DNA from: Alphaproteobacteria bacterium | Lineage (GTDB): Bacteria > Pseudomonadota > Alphaproteobacteria > CAAGCB01 > CAG-977 | Direction: 5' to 3' | Assembly (NCBI GenBank): GCA_021639925.1 | Contig: JAJXEL010000017.1 | Location: 1-21,998 of the forward strand | Length of the DNA: 21,998 nucleotides | In this document: piece after piece, positions 1 through 7,988 of the stretch | Layout: each line of letters opens with the position of its first letter | Position numbering within the stretch: position 1 is the first letter of the stretch | Translations under genes and position numbers: made by a program | The notes under the pieces: model-generated | The model's database searches: none | What the model saw: the letters and a program-made list of their open reading frames with translations, nothing else | What the model was told of the DNA's origin: nothing

Positions 1-1
1 A

Positions 2-511
2 TACTGCACAAGTTGTAAGTCCGGCTATACTCTGGGCAGCGACGGTATGTGCAAACAAATTGCTATCACTTGTCCGGCAAATTGCAGTACGTGTTCTTCG
101 TCCAGCACTTGCACGAAATGCAGCTCCGGCTACTATCTCAGCTCAGGAAAATGCGTTTCCTGTCCGTTAAACGCAACATGTTCGGGAACAAGCAGCTTTA
201 CATGCAAAACCGGATATGAAAAGTATAATAACACCTGCCGAATCAGTTCCTGTAATGGATCCAGTTCAACCCCGACGTGGTGTCAGGACGGTTATACCCG
301 CGTTGAAGGAAAAGGCTGCTGCCCGGCGGGCGTTGACCCGAACAGGGTTGGAGCGTGCCTGCAGTGCGCGGTCCGAGAACCCGCTTTGGCCGTAGATTGC
401 GGCAACTGTAACTGCGGTGCAGGATATACCGTTGTCCGAAACGGAATGACTTGCAGCTGTGAATGGGACGGCGTTACTTTCCCGGCCAAAGCATCAAAGG
501 TTTGTTTCTAA
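2..511 (+). CDS. Cys-rich repeat protein, C-terminal part (5' end off the window)
   Basis: The reading frame is open to the left edge, so this is the 3' end of a longer gene; the ATG at 47 is internal. About 169 residues are visible, 25 of them cysteine. They are arranged as short repeats of the form C-x2-C-x(5-10)-GY-x(4-8)-C, for example CTKCSSGYYLSSGKC near residue 52. This pattern resembles the growth-factor-receptor/furin-like Cys-rich repeats of eukaryotic surface proteins. The last 50 residues (CGNCNCGAGYTV, then CSCEW) are a less regular Cys-rich cap ending in KVCF. No membrane segment or sorting signal is seen in the visible part. A disulfide-bonded, exported or surface protein is the natural inference, but the signal peptide would lie outside the window. 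The gene ends in front of its own terminator and converges with serC. Function is unknown. Confidence 0.8.
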   Translation, partial: YCTSCKSGYTLGSDGMCKQIAITCPANCSTCSSSSTCTKCSSGYYLSSGKCVSCPLNATCSGTSSFTCKTGYEKYNNTCRISSCNGSSSTPTWCQDGYTRVEGKGCCPAGVDPNRVGACLQCAVREPALAVDCGNCNCGAGYTVVRNGMTCSCEWDGVTFPAKASKVCF

Positions 512-547
512 AAGGTCGTGTGTTACTAAACATTTGTATTGAAAACG

Positions 548-585
548 ACAGCGGGAAAGGAAAATTTCCCGCTGTTTACTTATTT
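548..585 (+). terminator. Rho-independent terminator of the Cys-rich gene
   Basis: A perfect 11-bp stem, ACAGCGGGAAA (548-558) with TTTCCCGCTGT (565-575), closes a 6-nt loop. It is followed on the plus strand by a T-rich tract (TTACTTATTTTT). It lies 36 bases after the stop codon of the plus-strand Cys-rich gene. Confidence 0.8.
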
Positions 586-588
586 TTC

Positions 589-619
589 TGAAAAAAGCGG
601 AGGATAAATCCTCCGCTTT
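589..619 (-). terminator. Rho-independent terminator of serC / end of the long minus-strand block
   Basis: A perfect 11-bp stem, AAAGCGGAGGA (594-604) with TCCTCCGCTTT (609-619), closes a 4-nt loop. Read on the minus strand the stem is followed by six T residues. It sits just after the serC stop codon and marks the end of the co-directional block that starts near 19945. Confidence 0.85.
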
Positions 620-641
620 ACATTTGTTATCTATCTGTTAT

Positions 642-1796
642 TTATTCGGCCTGAACCTGCGCATACGCCCAATCCAGCCACGGACATAATTTCCTGACGT
701 CATCTGCTTCGACCGTCGCGCCGCACCAAAAACGCAGCCCCGCCGGCGCGTCTTTATACGCGTTGCAGTCAAACGCGACCCCTTCGTTGCCCAGCAGCGC
801 GACCATTCTTTTGACAACGTCCTTTTGTTCTTCCGGCGTTTTTGATTTAAACCAGTCCGCCTTAATTGACAAACAAACGGAAGTATTTGACCGGTATTCC
901 GGTTCCTGCGCCAAAAATTCCGCCCAATCCGACTTTGCAACAAAATCCTGCAAAACCTGAAAACTTTCCTTTGAACGCGCGATCATGCCCTTTAACCCGC
1001 CGACGGATTTCGCCCAGTTTAAAGCGTCAATCACGTCTTCCACACACATCATGGACGGTGTGTTAATCGTGTCGCCGACAAAAATACCTTCGTTCAATTT
1101 GCCGTTCGCCGTCATGCGGAACAGTTTCGGCATCGGCCAGGACGGCGTATACGTTTCCAGCCGTTCAACCGCCCGCGGGCTGAGAATCAAAACGCCGTGC
1201 GCCGCTTCGCCGCCCAGCGCCTTCTGCCAGGAAAAAGTCACAACGTCCAGCTTTTCCCACGGCAGATCCATCGCGAACGCCGCGGACGTCGCGTCGCAGA
1301 TCGTCAACCCGGTTCTGTCGTCCGCGATCCAACTGCCGTCCGGCACGCAAACGCCGGAAGTCGTTCCGTTCCAGGCAAAAACGATATCGCGGTCTTTATC
1401 CGCCTGCGTTAAATCCGGCAACTGCCCGTAAGGCGCGTCAAACACACGCACATCGTTCAGCTTTAACTGTTTGACAACGTCGGTAACCCAGCCTTTGCCG
1501 AACGTTTCCCAGGAAAACATATCAACGCCCTTTGCCCCCAGCAAAGACCACAGCGCCGCCTCAACCGCGCCGGTATCGGATCCCGGCATAATTCCCACGC
1601 GGTACGTATTCGGCACCTGCAAAACTTCTTTCATTAAATCAATCGCCAGTTTTAAACGCGACCGCCCCAAAACGGAACGATGCGACCGTCCCAGCGTTTC
1701 CGTATTTAAAACGTCCGCTTTCCACCCCGGCCGTTTGGCGCACGGGCCGGAAGAAAAATTCGGGCAGTCCGGCTTTTCAACAGGTTTTTGAATCAT
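642..1796 (-). CDS. serC: Phosphoserine aminotransferase
   Basis: SerC is a cytosolic, PLP-dependent enzyme that converts 3-phosphohydroxypyruvate and glutamate to phosphoserine in serine synthesis; it can also act in pyridoxal phosphate synthesis. The 384-residue product begins with a region typical of the alphaproteobacterial SerC branch (CPNFSSGPCAKRPGW, residues 11-25). It has a PLP-type Asp in CDATSAAFAMD (168-178), and the Schiff-base lysine is Lys192 in SWQKALGGE. The length fits the family. The ATG at 1796 is preceded by AAGGGGAAAAAC, a good ribosome binding site. The gene starts 13 bases after the glmM stop and is the last gene of the minus-strand run. No serA is visible next to it, although many alphaproteobacteria pair the two. 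Confidence 0.95.
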   Translation of the reverse strand: MIQKPVEKPDCPNFSSGPCAKRPGWKADVLNTETLGRSHRSVLGRSRLKLAIDLMKEVLQVPNTYRVGIMPGSDTGAVEAALWSLLGAKGVDMFSWETFGKGWVTDVVKQLKLNDVRVFDAPYGQLPDLTQADKDRDIVFAWNGTTSGVCVPDGSWIADDRTGLTICDATSAAFAMDLPWEKLDVVTFSWQKALGGEAAHGVLILSPRAVERLETYTPSWPMPKLFRMTANGKLNEGIFVGDTINTPSMMCVEDVIDALNWAKSVGGLKGMIARSKESFQVLQDFVAKSDWAEFLAQEPEYRSNTSVCLSIKADWFKSKTPEEQKDVVKRMVALLGNEGVAFDCNAYKDAPAGLRFWCGATVEADDVRKLCPWLDWAYAQVQAE

Positions 1797-1809
1797 GTTT
1801 TTCCCCTTT

Positions 1810-3189
1810 TTATAAATGAGCTTCCAACGCTTTGACTTCGCCGATCAAAGCCTGTGCGATTTCTTCGGCCATGGCGGCGATCTGCGCTTCGTCTTCGCCT
1901 TCCAGCATAATGCGGATCAGCGGTTCCGTCCCGGACGGACGGATCAGCAGCCGCCCGTTATCCCCCAGCGCGCGTTCCGTTTTGTCAATCGCGATTTTGA
2001 CCGGTTCGCTGTCCAAAGCCGCCCTGGCCAAAGCGCGGTCGGATAAACGCACGTTCTTTAACAGCTGCGGCACCGGTTCGAACAAATGCATTACTTCGCT
2101 GACGGCCTTTCTTTCCGCCACAACCGCGGCGCAAACCTGCAGCGCGGCCACCAACCCGTCCCCCGTCGTCGAATGTTCGCCCAAAATCAAATGCCCGGAT
2201 TGTTCCCCGCCCAGATTATACCCGTCAGCGCGCATTTTTTCGACAACGTACCGGTCGCCCACCTGCGTGCGGATATGCTTCATGCCGTTGGCTTTTAAAT
2301 ACCTTTCCAGTCCCAGGTTGGACATCACGGTCGTAACGACGCCGTTTCCTTTTAAAATGCCGGCTTTTTTCCATTCGCGGCTGACCAAAGCCAAAATCTG
2401 GTCGCCGTCGATCACCTGCCCTTTTTCATCGCAAACGATCAGCCTGTCCGCATCGCCGTCCAAAGCAATGCCGATATCCGCGCCGCGCAAAATAACTTCG
2501 CTGCACATGTGGTCCGTATGCACCGCGCCGCAGTTATCGTTAATGTTGCGGCCGTCCGGATCAATCCCGATCGAAATGACTTCCGCCCCCAGTTCGTACA
2601 ATACCGTCGGCGCAACGCGGTAAGACGCGCCGTTCGCGCAGTCCAAAACGACTTTCAGCCCGTCCAGACGTTTGCCGCGCGGAAAAGTGTTTTTGGCATA
2701 TTCGATATAACGCCCCACCGCGTCGTTCAAACGCTTGGCCTGCCCGATCTGAGACGACGGCGCCAGACAGTCCTTTGTATCGCCGAAAACGCGTTCTTCT
2801 ATTTCCAGTTCCATTTCGTCGGACAGTTTGTACCCGTCGGGGCCGAAAAACTTAATGCCGTTGTCTTCATAAGGGTTATGGGACGCGGAAATAACGACCC
2901 CCAGATCGGCGCGCATGGAACGCGTCAGCATCGCCACCGCCGGCGTCGGCATCGGCCCTAACAGCAAAACGTCCATACCGACCGCCGTAAAACCGGCCGT
3001 CAAAGCCGATTCAATCATATATCCGGACAAACGGGTGTCTTTGCCGATAACGACCTGCCTGCGGTGATCGCCGCGTTTAAACAAAGACCCGGCCGCAATT
3101 CCCAGACGCAAAGCAATTTCCGCCGTCATCGGTTCCTGGTTGGCTTTGCCCCTGACGCCGTCCGTTCCGAAAAGTTTCCGTACCGCCAT
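1810..3189 (-). CDS. glmM: Phosphoglucosamine mutase
   Basis: GlmM interconverts glucosamine-6-phosphate and glucosamine-1-phosphate on the way to UDP-GlcNAc, the precursor of peptidoglycan and lipopolysaccharide. The 459-residue protein shows the phosphohexomutase signatures in order: the phospho-serine loop ISASHNP (catalytic Ser103), the Mg-binding loop DGDADR (244-249), the sugar loop GGEQSGH (327-333) and the phosphate-binding loop RPSGTEP (417-423). The glucosamine-specific EQSGH form argues against PGM/PMM. The ATG at 3189 has AAGGAG 8 bases upstream. It follows ftsH after a 107-bp gap, an order common in proteobacteria, although no folP lies between them here. Confidence 0.97.
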   Translation of the reverse strand: MAVRKLFGTDGVRGKANQEPMTAEIALRLGIAAGSLFKRGDHRRQVVIGKDTRLSGYMIESALTAGFTAVGMDVLLLGPMPTPAVAMLTRSMRADLGVVISASHNPYEDNGIKFFGPDGYKLSDEMELEIEERVFGDTKDCLAPSSQIGQAKRLNDAVGRYIEYAKNTFPRGKRLDGLKVVLDCANGASYRVAPTVLYELGAEVISIGIDPDGRNINDNCGAVHTDHMCSEVILRGADIGIALDGDADRLIVCDEKGQVIDGDQILALVSREWKKAGILKGNGVVTTVMSNLGLERYLKANGMKHIRTQVGDRYVVEKMRADGYNLGGEQSGHLILGEHSTTGDGLVAALQVCAAVVAERKAVSEVMHLFEPVPQLLKNVRLSDRALARAALDSEPVKIAIDKTERALGDNGRLLIRPSGTEPLIRIMLEGEDEAQIAAMAEEIAQALIGEVKALEAHL

Positions 3190-3222
3190 ATCAAACTCCT
3201 TAAATATTTTTTCAACGGTTCA

Positions 3223-3259
3223 ACCCTGTCGGAAATGTTTTACCAAATCCGGCAGGGTG
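3223..3259 (-). promoter_or_regulatory. Hairpin in the ftsH-glmM gap
   Basis: An 11-bp inverted repeat (3223-3233 and 3249-3259, ACCCTGTCGGA/TCCGGCAGGGT) has one non-Watson-Crick position and a 15-nt loop. No T-run follows on either strand, so it does not look like a normal terminator. It may be an mRNA processing or stabilising element between ftsH and glmM. Only the inverted repeat is directly seen. Confidence 0.35.
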
Positions 3260-3296
3260 TGCAATACACTTTCTGTTACAAAAATATACGATTGTT

Positions 3297-5219
3297 TTAT
3301 TCCGTCGCAGAAGAATCGTCCGTTTTTTCCGCCGCATCGGATTTTTCCGTTTTTTCATCGCAAACGGGATCCGTTATCGGCACGGTTGAACGCGCCGAAA
3401 CATGAACGCCGGGTTCTTCGCGCGTGATTTTTTCGCCGCGCAGCAAAGCCTTGACTTCGTCCGCCGTCAACGTTTCATATTCCAGCAGCCCCTGCGCGAT
3501 ACTTTCCAAAGCGTCCCGTTTATCCCTTAAAATCCGGCGGCAGCTTTCGTAAGCTTCTTCAACCAAAAGCTTGATTTCCGCATCGACCTTTGCCGCCAGC
3601 TCTTCGGAAACGTTTTTACGCTGGTTAAGCGAATACCCCAAAAAAACTTCGCCGTCGGGTTCTTCGATCGCGATCGGGCCGATTTCCTTGTTCATACCCC
3701 ACTGCGTCACCATATTGCGCGCGATATTCGTCGCCACCCGGATATCCTGCGACGCTCCGGTCGAAATATTGTCGGCACCGAAAATCATTTCTTCGGCGAC
3801 ACGGCCGCCAAAACAAATTCCCATGCGCTCTTTTAAGTAAATATAAGACCGCGAATCCTTGTCGTCCGTCGGCAAAGACATCGTTACCCCCAAAGCCCGG
3901 CCGCGCGGGATAATCGTCACTTTGTGCAACGGGTCGGAATGCGGCGATTCCAAAATCATCAAAGCGTGCCCGGCTTCGTGATAGGCGGTCATTTTTTTGT
4001 CTTCTTCGGTCATAATGTGGGATTTGCGTTCCGCCCCCATCATTACCTTGTCTTTGGCATATTCGAATTCCGCCATCGTCACGACGCGTTTGTTGCGCCG
4101 CGCGGCCAGCAAAGCCGCTTCGTTGACCAGATTGGCCAGATCCGCGCCGGAAAAGCCGGGCGTTCCCCGCGCGATTTTCATCACGTCGACGTCAGGCCCC
4201 ATCGGGCTTTTTTTCATATGAACGCGCAAAATCTTTTCCCGTCCGGCCAGATCGGGATTCGGCACGACGACCTGTCTGTCGAAACGTCCCGGACGCAGCA
4301 AAGCCGGATCCAAAACGTCGGGACGGTTTGTCGCCGCGATCAGAATCACGGCTTCGTTTGTGTCAAAACCGTCCATTTCGACCAGCAGCTGGTTTAACGT
4401 CTGTTCGCGTTCGTCGTTGCCGCCGCCCAGCCCTGCGCCGCGGTGACGGCCGACCGCGTCGATTTCATCGATAAAAACCAGACACGGCGCATGTTTTTTC
4501 GCCTGTTCGAACATATCGCGCACACGCGACGCCCCGACGCCGACAAACATTTCCACAAAGTCCGACCCCGAAATTGTAAAGAACGGCACGTTTGCTTCGC
4601 CCGCGATCGCTTTGGCCAAAAGCGTTTTCCCCGTTCCCGGAGGCCCGACCAGCAAAACGCCGCGCGGAATTTTGCCTCCTAAACGCTGGAAACGCGCCGG
4701 ATCCTTTAAAAAGTCAACAATTTCGACCAGATCTTCTTTGGCTTCGTCAATTCCGGCCACGTCGTCAAAAGTAACTTTTCCCTGCCCTTCCAGCATACGG
4801 GCGCGGGATTTGCCGAAGCTCATCGCCTTGCCGTTTCCGGCGGCCATCTGGCGCATAAAGAAAATCCATATCCCGACAAACAAGACAAACGGCAGCCAGT
4901 AAAGCAGCCCGCTCCAAAAAGAGGAACTTTCCCCTTCCGGCGGAACGGCCGTCACGCGGACGTCTTTGTCCAGCAGCCTGTCGACCAGCCCCGCGTCGTC
5001 CGGCGCATAAAGCGCGAATTTCTGTCCGTCCGTCAACACGCCGGCAATCTTGTTGCCCTGCAGAACGACTTCCTGGACTTTGCCGTCCTGAACCTGCCGG
5101 GTAAATTCGGAAAACGCCATCATCGTATGATTTTTGACGGAAGCCCCGTCCTGAAACGCGTCAAACAGCGTAAACAGCAAAACGCCGACAATCAGCCAAA
5201 CGAAAATATTTTTACTCAC
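3297..5219 (-). CDS. ftsH: ATP-dependent zinc metalloprotease FtsH
   Basis: FtsH is a membrane-bound AAA+ protease that extracts and degrades membrane proteins and short-lived regulators such as LpxC or sigma-32. The 640-residue product has TM1 at about residues 4-20, a periplasmic domain, TM2 at about 104-124, Walker A GPPGTGKT (192-199), Walker B VFIDEID (248-254), the second region of homology (298-316) and the zinc site HEAGH (414-418). The C-terminal tail is rich in Asp, Glu, Lys and Ser. The start is a GTG at 5219 with AAGGCGG upstream; an overlapping ATG (5221-5219) is out of frame and meets TGA at once. It follows tilS by 16 bases, the usual alphaproteobacterial order. Confidence 0.97.
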   Translation of the reverse strand: MSKNIFVWLIVGVLLFTLFDAFQDGASVKNHTMMAFSEFTRQVQDGKVQEVVLQGNKIAGVLTDGQKFALYAPDDAGLVDRLLDKDVRVTAVPPEGESSSFWSGLLYWLPFVLFVGIWIFFMRQMAAGNGKAMSFGKSRARMLEGQGKVTFDDVAGIDEAKEDLVEIVDFLKDPARFQRLGGKIPRGVLLVGPPGTGKTLLAKAIAGEANVPFFTISGSDFVEMFVGVGASRVRDMFEQAKKHAPCLVFIDEIDAVGRHRGAGLGGGNDEREQTLNQLLVEMDGFDTNEAVILIAATNRPDVLDPALLRPGRFDRQVVVPNPDLAGREKILRVHMKKSPMGPDVDVMKIARGTPGFSGADLANLVNEAALLAARRNKRVVTMAEFEYAKDKVMMGAERKSHIMTEEDKKMTAYHEAGHALMILESPHSDPLHKVTIIPRGRALGVTMSLPTDDKDSRSYIYLKERMGICFGGRVAEEMIFGADNISTGASQDIRVATNIARNMVTQWGMNKEIGPIAIEEPDGEVFLGYSLNQRKNVSEELAAKVDAEIKLLVEEAYESCRRILRDKRDALESIAQGLLEYETLTADEVKALLRGEKITREEPGVHVSARSTVPITDPVCDEKTEKSDAAEKTDDSSATE

Positions 5220-5235
5220 ATTAACCGCCTTATCT

Positions 5236-6501
5236 TCAAGTGACAGGGCATGCCCACCGTGCCGTTTCGCATAATGCGGCCTGCGGCGTAAACATTACCT
5301 GACAAGTTATTTTTGTACGTTTATACCCTAAATGCGGCACAATAAAAAGCCCTTCGTTATCAAAAAGTGCCGGCAGAACGCAAAAAGCCCGTTTCGGAAA
5401 AGCTTTCCGCGTCTGCAAATGATGTTCCAGCGGCGCGGCCGTTATTTCAAAAGGCAGAGGAGATTCCAGCAAAAACGAAAATCTGTCCCAAGAAAAACGC
5501 CGTGTTTTTTCAACCTTTACAGGCGCGGGCAGATCGTTAAATTCCCGCCAGACAAGAACCTGTTTTTTAGTCGAGGGGGCAATCCTGCACCCGCCCAGCG
5601 TCGCCGCGCGAAACGAAGCGGAACAAATATTATCCAGCAGAATTTTTAACGAATCCGAACGCGGCGCATACGGTCTGTCGGCAATAAAACGCAAAAAATC
5701 CCCCAGACAGAACAATGCCGTTTCCCTGTCCAGTTCCCGAAAAGCGTCCTGTCCGAACAACAGATATCCCATATCGGATTTAACGACGTTTTCCCGGATA
5801 AAAGCCGCCGTCCTTTCTTCCAGCCCGCGTCGTTTTTTTCCGTAAACCAGCGTTTGGGCAAAGGCGTCGTCAATCTGTCCGGGCGTTAATACCCGCCGCA
5901 AACGTCCCCTGTCAAAATCATCGGACAGGTTTGTTTCGTCTTCTACCCAGTTTATGGAACAGGCCCGGTTATATTCGCGCAGGGCAGCCGGATAAATCCC
6001 CAGCACAGGCCGCAAAATCCGTCCGAAATCCGCCGCGCGGACGGCAGACATGCCGGCCAGCCCGGCCGGTCCGCTGTTTTTCGCCTGTCTGATTAAAAAC
6101 GTTTCCGCCTGATCCTGCCGGTGATGTCCCAGCAAAAGCGCCCGGCAGCCTTCTCGCCGGCAGGCGTCGGACAGCAAACGGTATCGGGCTTCGCGCGCCG
6201 CCTGTTCAATGCCGTGCCGGGGTTTTTCGCCCGTCCATGTTAAAATACGCGAAGGAATCCCCCTTTGTTCCAAACGATCCGCCGTCAACCGCGCCTGTTG
6301 TTCAGAACACGAACGCAGGCCGTGATCCACGACCAGCGCCAAAATCTCCCCGCCGTTTTGCCGGACAAATTCCTGCGCCAGCAGGCACAAAGCCATGCTG
6401 TCCGCCCCGCCGGAAACGGCGACGGCAATCTTTTCACCGTTCGGAAAACCAAACGATTTCATCGCCTTTTCAAAAACGGCCCTGGTCTGCGCTACGGACA
6501 T
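5236..6501 (-). CDS. tilS: tRNA(Ile)-lysidine synthase
   Basis: TilS uses ATP to attach lysine to C34 of the CAU-anticodon tRNA-Ile, changing its decoding from AUG to AUA; it is essential in most bacteria. The 421-residue protein carries the PP-loop VSGGADS (29-35), then VVDHGLR (57-63), RHGIEQAAREARY (95-107) and LGHHRQDQAET (124-134), all hallmarks of TilS. The less conserved C-terminal half fits the tRNA-binding domains. The ATG at 6501 lies inside the last codons of cpoB (10-bp overlap). No strong Shine-Dalgarno is seen close to it, so translation is probably coupled to cpoB. Confidence 0.95.
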   Translation of the reverse strand: MSVAQTRAVFEKAMKSFGFPNGEKIAVAVSGGADSMALCLLAQEFVRQNGGEILALVVDHGLRSCSEQQARLTADRLEQRGIPSRILTWTGEKPRHGIEQAAREARYRLLSDACRREGCRALLLGHHRQDQAETFLIRQAKNSGPAGLAGMSAVRAADFGRILRPVLGIYPAALREYNRACSINWVEDETNLSDDFDRGRLRRVLTPGQIDDAFAQTLVYGKKRRGLEERTAAFIRENVVKSDMGYLLFGQDAFRELDRETALFCLGDFLRFIADRPYAPRSDSLKILLDNICSASFRAATLGGCRIAPSTKKQVLVWREFNDLPAPVKVEKTRRFSWDRFSFLLESPLPFEITAAPLEHHLQTRKAFPKRAFCVLPALFDNEGLFIVPHLGYKRTKITCQVMFTPQAALCETARWACPVT

Positions 6502-7400
6502 GAAAGTTTTTGAATTTCCTTTTCCAGCCGTTTTTTCATGGAATCGGAAACCTTCGGGTATTCTTTGGCAAAGTTTTTAAAAGCAATGCAGGCTTCCTCT
6601 TTCTTATTCAGCTTTGCCATCGTCACGCCCAGTTTAAACAGATTGTCCGGCGCTTTCTGACTGTCCCGGTAACTTTTAAACCCTTCGGCGAAAGCAACGG
6701 CAGCCTGAGAAAACATCGAACGCGCGAAAAACGATTCCCCCAGCCAGTACTGGGCGTTGCCGGCCAAAGCGTCTTTCGGGTACAAAACGAGAAAAGCTTC
6801 AAACTGCGCCTGCGCCGTTTTATAATGCTGTTTTTTTATGGACGCGAACGCTTCGTCATATAATTCCTTCGGTTTTTTCTTACCGTATTTTTCCTTTATC
6901 TGCTGTTCTTTTTCCTTTGCCGTTTTAGCAGCGGCGGCCTGTTGTTCTTTTTTCTTTTTTTCCGCTTCTTTCCGCGCGTTTTCCGCCGCCGTTTTTTCTG
7001 CTTCCAGCCGTTTGATTTTTTCTTCGGCTGCCAGCAGTTTCTTTTCCGTTTCTTCAAAGCGCATCGCCATATCCGCGCTGATTCGGTCAATTCTGTCCTG
7101 CAGACCGTCCTGAGCAAACTTAACGGTTTCAACTTCCCCTGTCAGCTGGCGCAAAGTCTGTTCCGTTTCCTGCAGCTGCATCAGCATGGCGTCCAGTTTA
7201 TCGTCGCCCGAAGAATCGTCTTTATCGGGTTTTTTCGCACTGCCGACATAGTTATTGGACAGCTTTTTTTGCACCCCTTTCAGCGCGTCTTCGATCCGGT
7301 CCAGCCTGTCGGCCAGTTCGCCGATATTAATCGTCACCGCATGCGCGGGAGCCGTAAAAAAAACAAAAACAATACATACGACAGAAAAAATTTTTTTCAT
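6492..7400 (-). CDS. cpoB: Tol-Pal coordinator CpoB (YbgF-like), coiled coil plus TPR
   Basis: CpoB is a periplasmic protein that in E. coli links peptidoglycan synthesis (PBP1B/LpoB) with Tol-driven outer-membrane constriction. The 302-residue product has a Sec signal peptide (1-21, ending APAHA) and a first coiled-coil segment (about 25-48). A Lys/Asp/Ser linker follows, then a very long charged coiled coil (about 65-172, with runs of Lys, Glu and Ala). The C-terminal TPR-like domain (about 177-300) contains YDEAFASIKKQHYKTAQAQF and AQYWLGESFF. The coiled coil is longer than in E. coli. It follows the pal genes, the canonical position. The ATG at 7400 has only a weak GGAATG ribosome site. 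It overlaps tilS by 10 bases. Confidence 0.92.
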   Translation of the reverse strand: MKKIFSVVCIVFVFFTAPAHAVTINIGELADRLDRIEDALKGVQKKLSNNYVGSAKKPDKDDSSGDDKLDAMLMQLQETEQTLRQLTGEVETVKFAQDGLQDRIDRISADMAMRFEETEKKLLAAEEKIKRLEAEKTAAENARKEAEKKKKEQQAAAAKTAKEKEQQIKEKYGKKKPKELYDEAFASIKKQHYKTAQAQFEAFLVLYPKDALAGNAQYWLGESFFARSMFSQAAVAFAEGFKSYRDSQKAPDNLFKLGVTMAKLNKKEEACIAFKNFAKEYPKVSDSMKKRLEKEIQKLSCP

Positions 7401-7421
7401 GCTTTCATTCCGCTGACAAAC

Positions 7422-7453
7422 AAAAAGAGTGCTTTATTATAAAGCACTCTTTT
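7422..7453 (-). terminator. Terminator-like hairpin between the second pal-like gene and cpoB
   Basis: A perfect 14-bp stem (7423-7436 with 7440-7453, core AGAGTGCTTTA) closes a 3-nt loop. On the minus strand TTTTTGTTTG follows. It lies 28 bases beyond the stop codon of the second pal-like gene and ends 22 bases before the cpoB start. It would stop or reduce transcription into cpoB-tilS-ftsH. The plus-strand reading also has a T-rich tail, so it may work in both directions. Confidence 0.75.
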
Positions 7454-7481
7454 CTTTATGCGAACCTTTTTTTAACAGAGT

Positions 7482-7910
7482 TTATTCCGTTACGATGACG
7501 CTGACCGTACGGCGGTCTTCTGCCCAGCCTTTGGCCGTATTCTGCGTCGTTGCCAGTTCGGTCGCCCCGAATGAAACGACGGAAATGCGGTTCGGATTAA
7601 TGCCGGACTGAACAAAATAATTCTTAACGGCGTCCGCGCGTTTCTGACCCAGTTTCATATTATAAGCTTCCGTTCCGCGCGGATCGGCATACCCCTGAAC
7701 GATAATCTTTTTCGTCGGGTTGGCCTTCAGCCAGTCAATCTGTTTATCCAGAACTTCTTTGCTTGCCGGCGTCAGTTCGGCTTTGCCCGTCGCAAAAAGG
7801 ACTTCGTTTTGTTTGAAAACTTCCTTAAACGCTTCACACCTTGTCGCATCGGAAGCGCAGGCCGAAAGCATTAACAAAGCGCCGAATGCGCCCAACAACG
7901 TTTTTTTCAT
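7482..7910 (-). CDS. Second Pal-like OmpA-domain lipoprotein
   Basis: This is a small outer-membrane lipoprotein with a C-terminal OmpA-like peptidoglycan-binding domain. The 142-residue product starts MKKTLLGAFG, has a lipobox LSAC with the lipidated Cys18, and contains an OmpA domain from about residue 33. That domain carries YADPRGT (74-80) and LGQKRADAV (87-95), matching the TDxRGT and RRA motifs that bind diaminopimelate in Pal. An unpaired-looking Cys25 follows the lipid anchor. The start at 7910 is chosen because AAGGAG (7918-7923) lies 7 bases upstream; the longer in-frame start at 7988 would run through the preceding terminator. It is a tandem paralogue of the pal gene just upstream but clearly diverged. 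A division of labour with Pal, or a different envelope role, is inference. Confidence 0.85.
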   Translation of the reverse strand: MKKTLLGAFGALLMLSACASDATRCEAFKEVFKQNEVLFATGKAELTPASKEVLDKQIDWLKANPTKKIIVQGYADPRGTEAYNMKLGQKRADAVKNYFVQSGINPNRISVVSFGATELATTQNTAKGWAEDRRTVSVIVTE

Positions 7911-7935
7911 CTGATGTCTCCTTAAACTGTTTAAT

Positions 7936-7967
7936 AAAAAAAGCACCCTAGATTGTAGGGTGCTTTT
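7936..7967 (-). terminator. Terminator between the two pal genes
   Basis: A perfect 12-bp stem (7939-7950 with 7956-7967, AAAAGCACCCTA/TAGGGTGCTTTT) closes a 5-nt loop. On the minus strand it is followed by seven T residues (7942-7936). It begins 22 bases after the pal stop codon and leaves only 25 bases before the ATG of the second pal-like gene. Confidence 0.85.
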
Positions 7968-7988
7968 GATTATCAGATAAGATGACAA

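Noticed and set aside
1832..2623. Open frame of 263 codons on the plus strand inside glmM
   Set aside because: It is antisense to a clearly recognised glmM; the residues are Ser/Pro/Ala-rich without any domain. High GC at third positions leaves such shadow frames throughout the window.
6942..7442. Phe-rich open frame of 166 codons on the plus strand
   Set aside because: It is the mirror of the Lys/Glu-rich coiled coil of cpoB (AAA/GAA codons read as TTT/TTC).
7911..7988. N-terminal extension of the second pal-like gene to an in-frame start at 7988
   Set aside because: It would be translated from the terminator hairpin and would bury the lipoprotein signal peptide; the ATG at 7910 has a strong Shine-Dalgarno.
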